From assembly GCF_031626875.1 (NCBI RefSeq), contig NZ_JANDMF010000002.1, positions 1-64,000 of the forward strand: a DNA stretch of 64,000 nucleotides, in the 5' to 3' direction. Origin of the DNA: Clostridium sp031626875. Lineage in GTDB: Bacteria; Bacillota; Clostridia; Clostridiales; Clostridiaceae. The stretch's first letter is position 1, and each line of letters starts with the position of its first letter. The notes beneath the pieces were generated by a model. The model did no database searches, was not told the DNA's origin, and saw only the letters and a program-made list of their open reading frames with translations. Of the stretch, positions 44,371-51,621 are shown in pieces. Made by a program: the position numbers and the translations under genes.

Positions 44371-45137
44371 ACTATTCCCTCCCAAAACTGCTCCTGTTCT
44401 CGTGATGATGTAATAAGGGATGATACAAAATCATCAGCAGGATTTTGTACAATATTTCTTGGTGTATCAAATTGACATACTCTACCATTATTCATAATAA
44501 TAACTCTTGTTCCCAATTTAAATGCTTCATTTATATCATGGGTAACAAATAAAAATGTTTTCTTCAATCCACCATGGATACGCAATAGCTCATCTTGCAA
44601 ATTCATTCTGGTTATTGCATCAATTGCTCCAAAGGGTTCATCTAAAAGCATTATTTTAGGATCAATTGCCAATGCTCTAGCCAGTCCAATCCTTTGTTGT
44701 TGTCCTCCAGATAACTGTGATGGAAATCTCTTTTTAAATTCCTTAGGATTTAGTCCTACAAGAAATAACAAATCTTCTACTCTTGCATCAATTTTTTCTT
44801 TACTCCATTTTAATAGTTTTGGTACAGTGGCGATATTTTCAGCTATTGTCATATGTGGAAAAAGTCCAACTTGTTGAATTACATAGCCTATACTTCTTCT
44901 AAGATTAACCACATCTACAGATTTGATTTCTTCCCCAAATAGCATTATTTTTCCTTCATTAGGCTCATATAAACGATTAATCATCTTTAATAATGTAGTT
45001 TTGCCTGAACCTGAAGAACCTAATACAGTTATAAATTCTCCTTCTTCAATTGTAAGACTTACATTATCCACCACATTACATTCTGATTTATTAAATTTTT
45101 TACATACATTACTAAATTCTATTGCTATATGAGACAT
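44367..45137 (-). CDS. OpuC/OpuB-type osmoprotectant ABC transporter ATPase
   Basis: The 256-aa ATPase has Walker A GSSGSGKTT, Q-loop IGYVIQQVG, signature LSGGQQQR and Walker B IMLLDEPFGAID. It lacks the C-terminal CBS domains of OpuCA and OpuAA that sense ionic strength, so the importer may not be osmotically gated. AAGGAGG lies close before ATG. It is between the binding-protein gene and the second permease, 21 bp after the former and overlapping the latter. Confidence 0.92.
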   Translation of the reverse strand: MSHIAIEFSNVCKKFNKSECNVVDNVSLTIEEGEFITVLGSSGSGKTTLLKMINRLYEPNEGKIMLFGEEIKSVDVVNLRRSIGYVIQQVGLFPHMTIAENIATVPKLLKWSKEKIDARVEDLLFLVGLNPKEFKKRFPSQLSGGQQQRIGLARALAIDPKIMLLDEPFGAIDAITRMNLQDELLRIHGGLKKTFLFVTHDINEAFKLGTRVIIMNNGRVCQFDTPRNIVQNPADDFVSSLITSSREQEQFWEGIV

Positions 45138-45158
45138 TTTGACCTCCTTAAAAATTAA

Positions 45159-46064
45159 CTATTTAATGGAATTATAAAAATCTTTTGCTACCTTTTCATA
45201 ATCCTCTTTATCCACATCAACTTTTGCATTTAATTCTGTAACTGTTTTTGTATCTAACTTTTCACTTATTTTATTTAAAATGTCTGCAATATCAGGGTGA
45301 TTTTCTAGTATACTATCTTGTATAACTGGAGCTAAATTGTATGGTGGCCATACATGTTTGTCATCTTCTAATAATGTAAATTCATCTGTATTAACTAATT
45401 GTCCTTCAGTTGTATATGCTGGAGCAACATCTGCCTCATCTTTTCTTAGGACTTCATATTTCAATCCATTATCATATACTTTAGATGATTTCCAATTAAA
45501 TTTTCCATATACTTTTTCTAATGCTGGAATTCCATCTTCTCTTTGATCAACCTCACCTTGTGATGCAAATCTAAGTTCACTAGCATGTTTTTGTAAATCT
45601 GAAACTGTTGTAATACCAAGTTTTTTTGATATATCTGTACGAATAACTAGCCCAGCACCATCATTTGCCTTTGAATATTGTAGCCATGTAATTTTGAATT
45701 CATTTTCATAACCTTCTTTAACTGTCTTGTAAACTTCCTCAGGATCTGTAATTAAGTCCTTTTTAAGAACTGTTAATAATCCTGTTCCTGTGTATTCAGG
45801 GTATAAATCAATTTCATCATTTACAATAGATGAATGAATTACAGAGCCAGCAATATTGGGTACTCTATCCACCTTATACCCTGCATCTTCTAATGCTAAT
45901 GAATACAATTCCCCAACGATTAAATTTTCAGTGAAATCTTTTGTTCCAACTCGAATAGTTGTATCATTACTCTCACCATTCTTTTGGTTTCCGCATGCTG
46001 TCACAAATAGTGCTGACATCATAACAGTGACTACTGACACAAACTTTTTTATTCTTTTATTCAT
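45159..46064 (-). CDS. OpuC-type substrate-binding lipoprotein
   Basis: This 301-aa lipoprotein has signal peptide residues 1-23 with lipobox LFVTAC (acylated Cys24), then a type II binding fold with TIRVGTKDFTENLIVGELY, DLYPEYTGTGLL and YTTEGQLVNTDEF. Family members bind quaternary amines with aromatic cages. It lies 8 bp after the first permease gene. The ligand cannot be named from sequence. Confidence 0.92.
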   Translation of the reverse strand: MNKRIKKFVSVVTVMMSALFVTACGNQKNGESNDTTIRVGTKDFTENLIVGELYSLALEDAGYKVDRVPNIAGSVIHSSIVNDEIDLYPEYTGTGLLTVLKKDLITDPEEVYKTVKEGYENEFKITWLQYSKANDGAGLVIRTDISKKLGITTVSDLQKHASELRFASQGEVDQREDGIPALEKVYGKFNWKSSKVYDNGLKYEVLRKDEADVAPAYTTEGQLVNTDEFTLLEDDKHVWPPYNLAPVIQDSILENHPDIADILNKISEKLDTKTVTELNAKVDVDKEDYEKVAKDFYNSIK

Positions 46065-46072
46065 GTTTTTTC

Positions 46073-46729
46073 CTACTTTCTTAAATATTTATGTTTAATT
46101 AAAGATCTATCTATAAGATCAAGTAATAGTCTAGCTGCAATGGAAAGTAGTGCAACAGAAATACCACCAACTAAAAGTAAATCAATTCGATTTAAGCCTA
46201 ATCCAGTAAAGATAATTTCTCCAAGTCCCCCGCCTCCTATTTTAGCTGCTAAAGTGGCACTTGCAATAATCTCAATAGCGGCTATCTTTATTCCTGTTAG
46301 AATCATAGGCATAGCTAAAGGAAATTTGACCTTAAATAATACTTGCCTCTCTGTCATACCTACTGCAGAGGCAGTTTCCAACATAAAATATGGTACTTGT
46401 TCTAATCCTGACGCTGTATTCATAATAATTGGTGGAACTGCTAATAGTACTAATGCTGTCATAGCTGGCTTAATACCTATACCCATTATAGGTATTAATA
46501 ATATTAATACAGCCAAACTTGGAACAATGCGCAGTACTTGAAAAATTGACATAATCCATCTCTCATATTTTTTATATTTAATACAGGCATATCCACATGG
46601 AATCCCAATAATAATAGCAGTAATCAATGCTAAAATACTGATCAATATATGCTCTTTTATAGAAACAAGATATGTATCCATATTATTAGTGAAGTAATCA
46701 ATAATCTTTATTCCAATATTACCGCTCAA
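46073..46729 (-). CDS. OpuC-type osmoprotectant ABC transporter permease (first)
   Basis: The 218-aa permease has about six helices and the ATPase-contact loop EQVPYFMLETASAVGMTERQVLFKVKFPLAMPMILTGIKIA. It starts at TTG (46729), 5 nt after GGAGG. It is the first gene of the importer operon. A TATGTTAA-N7-TTAACATA palindrome 30 bp upstream suggests separate control of the importer. Confidence 0.9.
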   Translation of the reverse strand: MSGNIGIKIIDYFTNNMDTYLVSIKEHILISILALITAIIIGIPCGYACIKYKKYERWIMSIFQVLRIVPSLAVLILLIPIMGIGIKPAMTALVLLAVPPIIMNTASGLEQVPYFMLETASAVGMTERQVLFKVKFPLAMPMILTGIKIAAIEIIASATLAAKIGGGGLGEIIFTGLGLNRIDLLLVGGISVALLSIAARLLLDLIDRSLIKHKYLRK

Positions 46730-46758
46730 AGTAGCCTCCTCTATATTTGCCTTTGTAT

Positions 46759-46781
46759 TATGTTAATGCATGCTTAACATA
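46759..46781. promoter_or_regulatory. Palindromic operator candidate before the osmoprotectant importer
   Basis: TATGTTAA (46759-46766) and TTAACATA (46774-46781) are perfect inverted arms separated by TGCATGC, 30 bp upstream of the first permease start and 34 bp after the sirtuin stop. Confidence 0.55.
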
Positions 46782-46814
46782 AATGTATTTTTTTATCGTT
46801 TTCTAAAATTATAT

Positions 46815-47657
46815 TTAAATTAATAAATCGATTATTATTTTCATCATATCTTCATCAAATGCAATAGTTTTATCTTTATTTTCATCTGGTCCATCTGGAT
46901 AGTCTCTGTTTAATCTTATAAGAGTTGCATTTGAATTTGCATATGTTATCTGTTCAAAAGGATAACGAATTATACCAGGGGTGTTGAATCCTACTCCAAG
47001 CTCCATAAATACTACCTTTTTACCTTCAATCTCTTTTAGAAAAGAACCATAATTATTACAAGCTCTATCCCAAGCTTCATCTTGAATAAAATACTTATCT
47101 TTTCTTACATTTACATCCATATCACCACCACATACTGGACACTTAGGGACAAGCTCTGATGGTATTTTACAATCTCTTGTCTGCATTAGCATATCTTGAA
47201 CAAGCATTTCATTATCATATAGCTTTTTATGACATCCTATTGCACATTGAATATATCCATAATCCCCCTGTGTTGCAAATATCTTTTCATCTGAAAATCC
47301 AGCTTTCCAAAACTGATGTTCAACATTTGTTGTCAAGACAAAATATTTCTTCTTATTTATTAACTGGTACAATTTCTTATAAAGCTTTGTAGCAGGTGTT
47401 TCAAACCTATTAAGAGATATGTGCCTAGCCCAATAAGCCCATTTTTCTTCCATAGTTTCAAATAGATAAAAACTCGAAGTGTATAAATCCTCCATATCAT
47501 ATTTTTCAATGAAATCAGTAAACTTATCAGTAAATCTTTTTCCTGAATACTTTAGTCCTGCAGCATCTGATAATCCAGCACCAGCCCCAATGAAAATGTA
47601 TTCTGCATTTTTTAAAGCTTCACTTGCTTTTTTAATACGGTTATTATAATCTTTCAT
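46815..47657 (-). CDS. SirTM-type (class M) sirtuin, probable protein ADP-ribosyltransferase
   Basis: The roughly 280-aa sirtuin fold has the NAD motif FIGAGAGLSDAAGL, then FVLTTNVEHQFWKAGF and ATQGDYGYIQC. In deacetylating sirtuins the motif after the NVD segment carries the catalytic His (typically HG); here it is Gln (TQGD), the hallmark of SirTMs that transfer ADP-ribose. Zinc ligands are CAIGC and CPVCGG. The start is the ATG 5 nt after GGTGG. It begins 9 bp after the nitroreductase stop. The partner zinc macrodomain is at the far end of the block. No GcvH-like or lipoate ligase gene, the known SirTM partners, is present. Confidence 0.85.
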   Translation of the reverse strand: MKDYNNRIKKASEALKNAEYIFIGAGAGLSDAAGLKYSGKRFTDKFTDFIEKYDMEDLYTSSFYLFETMEEKWAYWARHISLNRFETPATKLYKKLYQLINKKKYFVLTTNVEHQFWKAGFSDEKIFATQGDYGYIQCAIGCHKKLYDNEMLVQDMLMQTRDCKIPSELVPKCPVCGGDMDVNVRKDKYFIQDEAWDRACNNYGSFLKEIEGKKVVFMELGVGFNTPGIIRYPFEQITYANSNATLIRLNRDYPDGPDENKDKTIAFDEDMMKIIIDLLI

Positions 47658-47666
47658 ATATACCAC

Positions 47667-48269
47667 CTATTCCTCATGATACTGGTTATAAAATACTGTC
47701 TTTTCAATTGGCAGTCTTTTTCCTGACATTTTATTGTTTGGTTTGCTTTCCTCTGTTGGGTATCCTAATAACAAAAGAATAATAGGTTCTATATTTTCAG
47801 GTAAGTCCAAAAGTTTCTTAGCTTTATCTTTATCAAAATAGCTTATCCATGAACTTCCCACACCAATAGCAGCTGCTTCTAACATCATATGTGTTGTTAC
47901 AATAGTTGCATCAACTTCACCACTTGATGCTCCGTTTTCAGGATGTTTCCAACAAACTTCCTTATCATAGCATACTAAAAGAGCTGTTCTCGCATTATAA
48001 TGATACGAATTTTTACTCTTTTTATCATCACTACATTCTTTCGCAATCTTTGCATAATATTCGTTATAATTAAAAGTAGTAAATTTTTTCACTTTTTGAA
48101 GGGTATCATCATTATTAAGCACTAAAATTCTTTGCGGCTGGTAATTAACTGCTGTAGGTGCCCACCTTCCTGCTTCTAATATTTTATCTAGTTTTTCCTG
48201 TTCTAATTTTTTATCACTATAACTACGTACTGTATATCTCATTTTTTCTATATCTAAAATATCATTCAT
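47667..48269 (-). CDS. Nitroreductase-family protein
   Basis: The 200-aa FMN-dependent nitroreductase fold has MRYTVRSYSDKKLEQEKLDKILEAGRWAPTAVNYQPQRILV for FMN contact, then EVDATIVTTHMMLEAAAIGVGSSWI and LLLLGYP. It is a single-domain homodimer type. It lies 14 bp after the MDR oxidoreductase gene and directly before the sirtuin gene, within the run led by the radical SAM maturase. Substrates could be quinones, nitro compounds or a modified peptide. Confidence 0.92.
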   Translation of the reverse strand: MNDILDIEKMRYTVRSYSDKKLEQEKLDKILEAGRWAPTAVNYQPQRILVLNNDDTLQKVKKFTTFNYNEYYAKIAKECSDDKKSKNSYHYNARTALLVCYDKEVCWKHPENGASSGEVDATIVTTHMMLEAAAIGVGSSWISYFDKDKAKKLLDLPENIEPIILLLLGYPTEESKPNNKMSGKRLPIEKTVFYNQYHEE

Positions 48270-48283
48270 ACTATTTTCTCCTA

Positions 48284-49252
48284 TTAATTTACTAAAACAA
48301 CTATCTTTCCATTTGCCTTATTTTGTTCCATCAATAAATGTGCTTTTGCAATCTCATCTAAAGTAAACACTTTTGAAATATGTGGCTTCAAATTGTATTT
48401 CTTTATATGATTAAATATTTCATCTATAATTTCTTGTGTTGGATAATTACTAAAGAAGGAAGATAAATATACTCCATTTGGTATTGATTTAATCACATCA
48501 AATCTTTGTAAAGCACTTCCTCCAAGCTGTCCTGTTGAACATATAATTCCATGTTTCTTTAATAACTTAGACGTATCTTCTATGGCAGTAGGCCCTACTA
48601 ATTCTAAAACCTTTGTAAGTCCTTCAGGAAATACATTTCTTATTTGTTTTGATAGAGTCCCATCATCTAACATTGAGAAATCTGCTCCTATCTCTTTCAA
48701 GAATTCAAGCCTTTCTTCTTTTCTTGTTGTTCCAATTACTGTACATCCCACTGATTTTGCTAATTGTATAGCTGCAATTCCCAATGCACTGGTGGCAGCA
48801 TGAATTAGAATAATATCCTCTGACTGAATCTGAAGACAGTCAAATAATGATCCATAGGCTGTAAAGAATGTTTCTGGTACTGCTGCCATTTCAGTCCAAC
48901 TTAAGTTTGTATTTACTTGAAATACATGACTAACTGGTAATAAAGCATATTCTGCATAACTTCCATCAAAACTTCTTCCCATTCCACCCATTAGAGCTAC
49001 AATATGTTGTCCAGTTTTAAAATTACTATCTGATGGATTCACTATTTCCCCAACACATTCTATCCCTGGTATTCTTGGTAGTGTAATATATGATGCATTT
49101 GCTTCATAACTTCTAAAAATCACTTCAGAACGATTAATTCCAAATGCCTTTATTTTTACAAGAACCCATCCAGGTTTAATTTCTGGAATAGGTATATCTT
49201 TTATAATCATTTCCTCTGCCTTGCAAGTTTTTTCAAGCTTAACCGCCTTCAT
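48284..49252 (-). CDS. MDR-family oxidoreductase (quinone oxidoreductase-like), copy 2
   Basis: This roughly 322-aa paralogue of 42776-43741 has the same opening (KAVKLEKTCKAEE) and the same KPGWVLVKIKAFGINRSE and FDGSYAEYAL segments. The Rossmann loop is IHAATSALGIAAIQLAKSVG. It has no zinc ligands. The start is the ATG after GGAG at 11 nt spacing; a GTG four codons earlier overlaps it. It lies 19 bp after the radical SAM maturase stop, in one transcript with it. Confidence 0.9.
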   Translation of the reverse strand: MKAVKLEKTCKAEEMIIKDIPIPEIKPGWVLVKIKAFGINRSEVIFRSYEANASYITLPRIPGIECVGEIVNPSDSNFKTGQHIVALMGGMGRSFDGSYAEYALLPVSHVFQVNTNLSWTEMAAVPETFFTAYGSLFDCLQIQSEDIILIHAATSALGIAAIQLAKSVGCTVIGTTRKEERLEFLKEIGADFSMLDDGTLSKQIRNVFPEGLTKVLELVGPTAIEDTSKLLKKHGIICSTGQLGGSALQRFDVIKSIPNGVYLSSFFSNYPTQEIIDEIFNHIKKYNLKPHISKVFTLDEIAKAHLLMEQNKANGKIVVLVN

Positions 49253-49283
49253 ATTAATTTCCACTCCTTTTTAACTAACAAAC

Positions 49284-50318
49284 TTAAATTTCTTTCCAAC
49301 ACTGTGGATCAGCTGCATAAGAATTATGTGTATACCCATAGGCTACTGCTGGACACCCTCTACAGAATCTTAATAATTTGCATTTTGAGCATTTCTCAAA
49401 CTTATCATATTCTCTATATTTATCCATCTTTTCACCTAGAAAAATATCTTTCATATCTTCTGAGAAAGCATTTCCAATTAAACTTTCCATTCTTCTGCAA
49501 GCATAAACATTGCCATTAGGTAAAATAGTCATGTGACAATTTGCACAATTACAGCCATCATAGATTGTATTTTCATCTAAACCTTCTGGTATAGTAAATA
49601 GTCCTTTTTCATAGAGAAATAATGTCCACAAATGATCTTTTAAATTAAAGTTTGTATCTGAATCCTTATACTCTTCAAACTTTTTCCATACTATTTCAAG
49701 GAATTCCTTGTACTCATTTGGTTCAAGGTGTGTACTTTTTTCAAGACTTGTAGGACAGTATCTAGCAAAAGCAAATATATCAACATTATTTTCAACTACA
49801 AGATCAATTATTTCTGGTATTTCTGAAACATTTGTCTTTGATACAGTTGTCATGATTGCACACTTAATTCCAGCATTACGAATACATTTTATCTTCTCTA
49901 TAGTTGTTTCAAAGGACCCAGGCTTTCTTATAGAATCATGTGTGTTCTTAAGTCCATCAATAGAAAGCTGATATTTATCACATCCATAGTATTTTAATTT
50001 ATTACAAACTTCATCACTTAGATGAAATGGATTACCAAGTATTCCAAAATCAATATTATTAGACTTGAACATCTCAAGCATTTTCCAAAAATCTTTATGT
50101 AAAATCGGATCACCACCTGTAATATAGAAATAAGGGATTCGATTTAATTTTTTGCACATATTCATGCAGTTCTTAAATACAGATTCTATTTTTTTATAAG
50201 ACATCTCAATAATAGGGATGTTATTATTTTCTGAAAAAATGTAACAATGCTCACAACGCTGATCACAAGTATCTGTGATATGCCATTGAAATGCAAAATA
50301 CTGTTCCATAGTCTTCAC
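49284..50318 (-). CDS. Radical SAM/SPASM peptide maturase, ACGX-system type
   Basis: The 344-aa protein has the radical SAM motif CDQRCEHCY (Cys18, 22, 25), the YITGGDPILHKDFW strand and a C-terminal SPASM domain with eight or more Cys (GCNCANCHMT, ACRRME, CSKCKLLRFCRGCPAVAYG, PQCW) for two auxiliary Fe-S clusters. SPASM proteins of this kind modify ribosomal peptides, often forming thioethers from Cys. The precursor with ACGS/ACGA repeats lies directly upstream on the same strand. The start is GTG at 50318 or ATG at 50309; the Shine-Dalgarno does not decide. It shares its transcript with the MDR, nitroreductase and sirtuin genes. Confidence 0.85.
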   Translation of the reverse strand: MKTMEQYFAFQWHITDTCDQRCEHCYIFSENNNIPIIEMSYKKIESVFKNCMNMCKKLNRIPYFYITGGDPILHKDFWKMLEMFKSNNIDFGILGNPFHLSDEVCNKLKYYGCDKYQLSIDGLKNTHDSIRKPGSFETTIEKIKCIRNAGIKCAIMTTVSKTNVSEIPEIIDLVVENNVDIFAFARYCPTSLEKSTHLEPNEYKEFLEIVWKKFEEYKDSDTNFNLKDHLWTLFLYEKGLFTIPEGLDENTIYDGCNCANCHMTILPNGNVYACRRMESLIGNAFSEDMKDIFLGEKMDKYREYDKFEKCSKCKLLRFCRGCPAVAYGYTHNSYAADPQCWKEI

Positions 50319-50396
50319 TTACCTTTCTTAGCAATAATAAATTTATATAAACTGTCAACTCTAGACTGACAGATACATCATCATACTCTTTTAAAC

Positions 50397-50445
50397 TTGG
50401 TATCCTCAATTCAAAACTCATATTTGCTCAAATTAAGGATACCAA
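50397..50445 (-). terminator. Stem-loop between the precursor peptide and maturase genes
   Basis: TTGGTATCCTCAATT and AATTAAGGATACCAA pair over 15 positions with one mismatch (loop 20 nt). On the minus strand only a weak T tract follows. It is well placed to let most transcripts end after the precursor and some read on into the maturase, as in many RiPP operons. Confidence 0.55.
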
Positions 50446-50466
50446 ATTTCCTTTTTTTACTGGTTA

Positions 50467-50670
50467 TTATTTATCACCAGCACCACATGCAGAACCACAA
50501 GAACTTGGTTTTTCATCTGGAGTTTTATCATCACCTGCCCCGCAAGCTGAACCACAAGCACCACTTACTGAAAATGAAGTTCTTCCAGAATTAAAATAAC
50601 TTTGAGCACTTCTTCTTCCAAAGAATCCACTGTTTCCTGTCCATGCATTTAACATACTAATTTTAGCCAT
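50467..50670 (-). CDS. Cys-rich RiPP precursor with ACGX repeats
   Basis: The 67-aa peptide starts at the ATG 5 nt after GGAGGTGA; the upstream ATG overlaps the Shine-Dalgarno. The leader-like part (MAKISMLNAWTGNSGFFGRR and on to about residue 37) is free of Cys. The core holds two near-identical units, ACGSACGAGD and SCGSACGAGD, joined by a polar KTPDEKPS linker, four Cys in all. This matches the proposed ACGX-repeat target family, though with fewer repeats than I recall as usual for it. There is no transporter or protease gene nearby. It is the first gene of the block, under the double-dyad promoter. Confidence 0.8.
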   Translation of the reverse strand: MAKISMLNAWTGNSGFFGRRSAQSYFNSGRTSFSVSGACGSACGAGDDKTPDEKPSSCGSACGAGDK

Positions 50671-50753
50671 TATATTCACCTCCATATGTTAGTTAATTTC
50701 TGAGGTTTTTAAAAAAACTTAACTTTAAGTTGATTTATCTTGCCTCTGTTTAT

Positions 50754-50820
50754 ATAATAATTGCATAAGTTATAAAGGTAAATACGGCACTTTAATGTGC
50801 CCTTGTTACCTTTTTGTAAC
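50754..50820 (-). promoter_or_regulatory. Composite double-dyad operator plus promoter of the RiPP block
   Basis: Dyad 1 GGCACTTTAATGTGCC (50786-50801), CTT, dyad 2 GTTACCTTTTTGTAAC (50805-50820). On the minus strand 3 bp separate dyad 1 from TTTACC (50782-50777), then a 17-bp spacer and TATTAT (50759-50754), 84 bp before the precursor start. Dyad 2 ends 24 bp before the start of the divergent HxlR gene, so the regulator may also control itself from here. Confidence 0.8.
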
Positions 50821-50843
50821 ATACATATGAAAGGAGATTTACT

Positions 50844-51188
50844 ATGGTTGTTGATAAAGAATTGCCTCAATGCCCTGTAGCAACTACAGTTGGCATAATA
50901 GGTAACAAGTGGAAGTTGTTGATTTTAAGAAATTTATTGACAGGCCCACAAAGATTCACTGATTTGCTTAATGGAATTGAAAATATCAGTAAAAAAGTAT
51001 TAACTGAAAATCTTCGCGCTTTAGAAGACGATGAAATTATAAATCGCACAGTATATCCTGATGAAGTTCCTATAAAAGTGGAATATAGCCTAAGTGATAT
51101 GGGTGAAACCCTTAGACCTATTTTTGATGTTTTAACAGATTGGGGTAATAATTATAAAGAATTTGTAAGAAATAGTTCTGATGAATAG
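50844..51188 (+). CDS. HxlR-family transcriptional regulator of the RiPP block
   Basis: The 114-aa winged helix has the HxlR core VGIIGNKWKLLILRNLLTGPQRFTDLLNGIENISKKVLTENLRALEDDEII, then YPDEVPIKVEYSLSDMGETLRPIFDVL. A single Cys near the N-terminus (LPQCPVATT) is in the position used as a redox sensor in YodB/HypR-type members. AAAGGAGAT precedes the ATG. It is divergent from the RiPP precursor with the double-dyad element in between, making it the best candidate for the element's binding protein. Confidence 0.9.
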   Translation: MVVDKELPQCPVATTVGIIGNKWKLLILRNLLTGPQRFTDLLNGIENISKKVLTENLRALEDDEIINRTVYPDEVPIKVEYSLSDMGETLRPIFDVLTDWGNNYKEFVRNSSDE

Positions 51189-51219
51189 AAAAGAACGGAC
51201 TTAAATTATCCGTTCTTTT
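51189..51219 (+). terminator. Terminator of the HxlR gene
   Basis: AAAAGAACGGA pairs with TCCGTTCTTTT (51209-51219), beginning at the stop codon. Confidence 0.85.
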
Positions 51220-51261
51220 AAAAATACTCTTAATACCTAATATAGTTCCAGAATTCATAAT

Positions 51262-51555
51262 AAAGCTCACCAATTCCAACATCTAATCAAAATATCATTT
51301 GAATGAAAATCATATAAGAAATTGTTCCTCCTACAATTGAAATCATCACTGAATACTTTCCCAACACTTCCACTATTGGGCATCCTTTTAGATTCTATAG
51401 AAGACAAAGACAGCCAACAACTTGAAACAACATTATTGCAAAATGGTATTCGTGTATTCCATTCAGATCGCTTTCTTAGTGGAGCAAGTATGCCTGAATA
51501 ATTTTTACGTATTTCACTTTCCTCAACAAATTCATTTAAAGCATTATATGAGTAA
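51262..51555 (+). pseudogene. Remnant of a MocR/PdxR-type regulator (aminotransferase C-terminus)
   Basis: One plus-strand frame of 97 codons reads as the end of a class I aminotransferase domain of MocR type: LPLLGILLDSIEDKDSQQLE, then LLQNGIRVFHSDRFL, SMPE, a stop, and FLRISLSSTNSFKALYE. A TGA near 51304 and a TAA near 51500 interrupt it, and the GntR and PLP-Lys parts are missing. Confidence 0.75.
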
Positions 51556-51621
51556 AACATCAGGTAAATTTAAAGAACTAGTTTTTAGAATTCACCTATT
51601 TCTTTAAAATTTTCCTACTTA

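Noticed and set aside
50467..50685. Longer 72-aa form of the RiPP precursor
   Set aside because: Its ATG overlaps the GGAGGTGA ribosome binding site that serves the next ATG at 50670.
51267..51560. 97-aa minus-strand open frame opposite the MocR relic
   Set aside because: It has no Shine-Dalgarno or recognisable motif, and the plus strand clearly reads as an aminotransferase end; the frame is its shadow.
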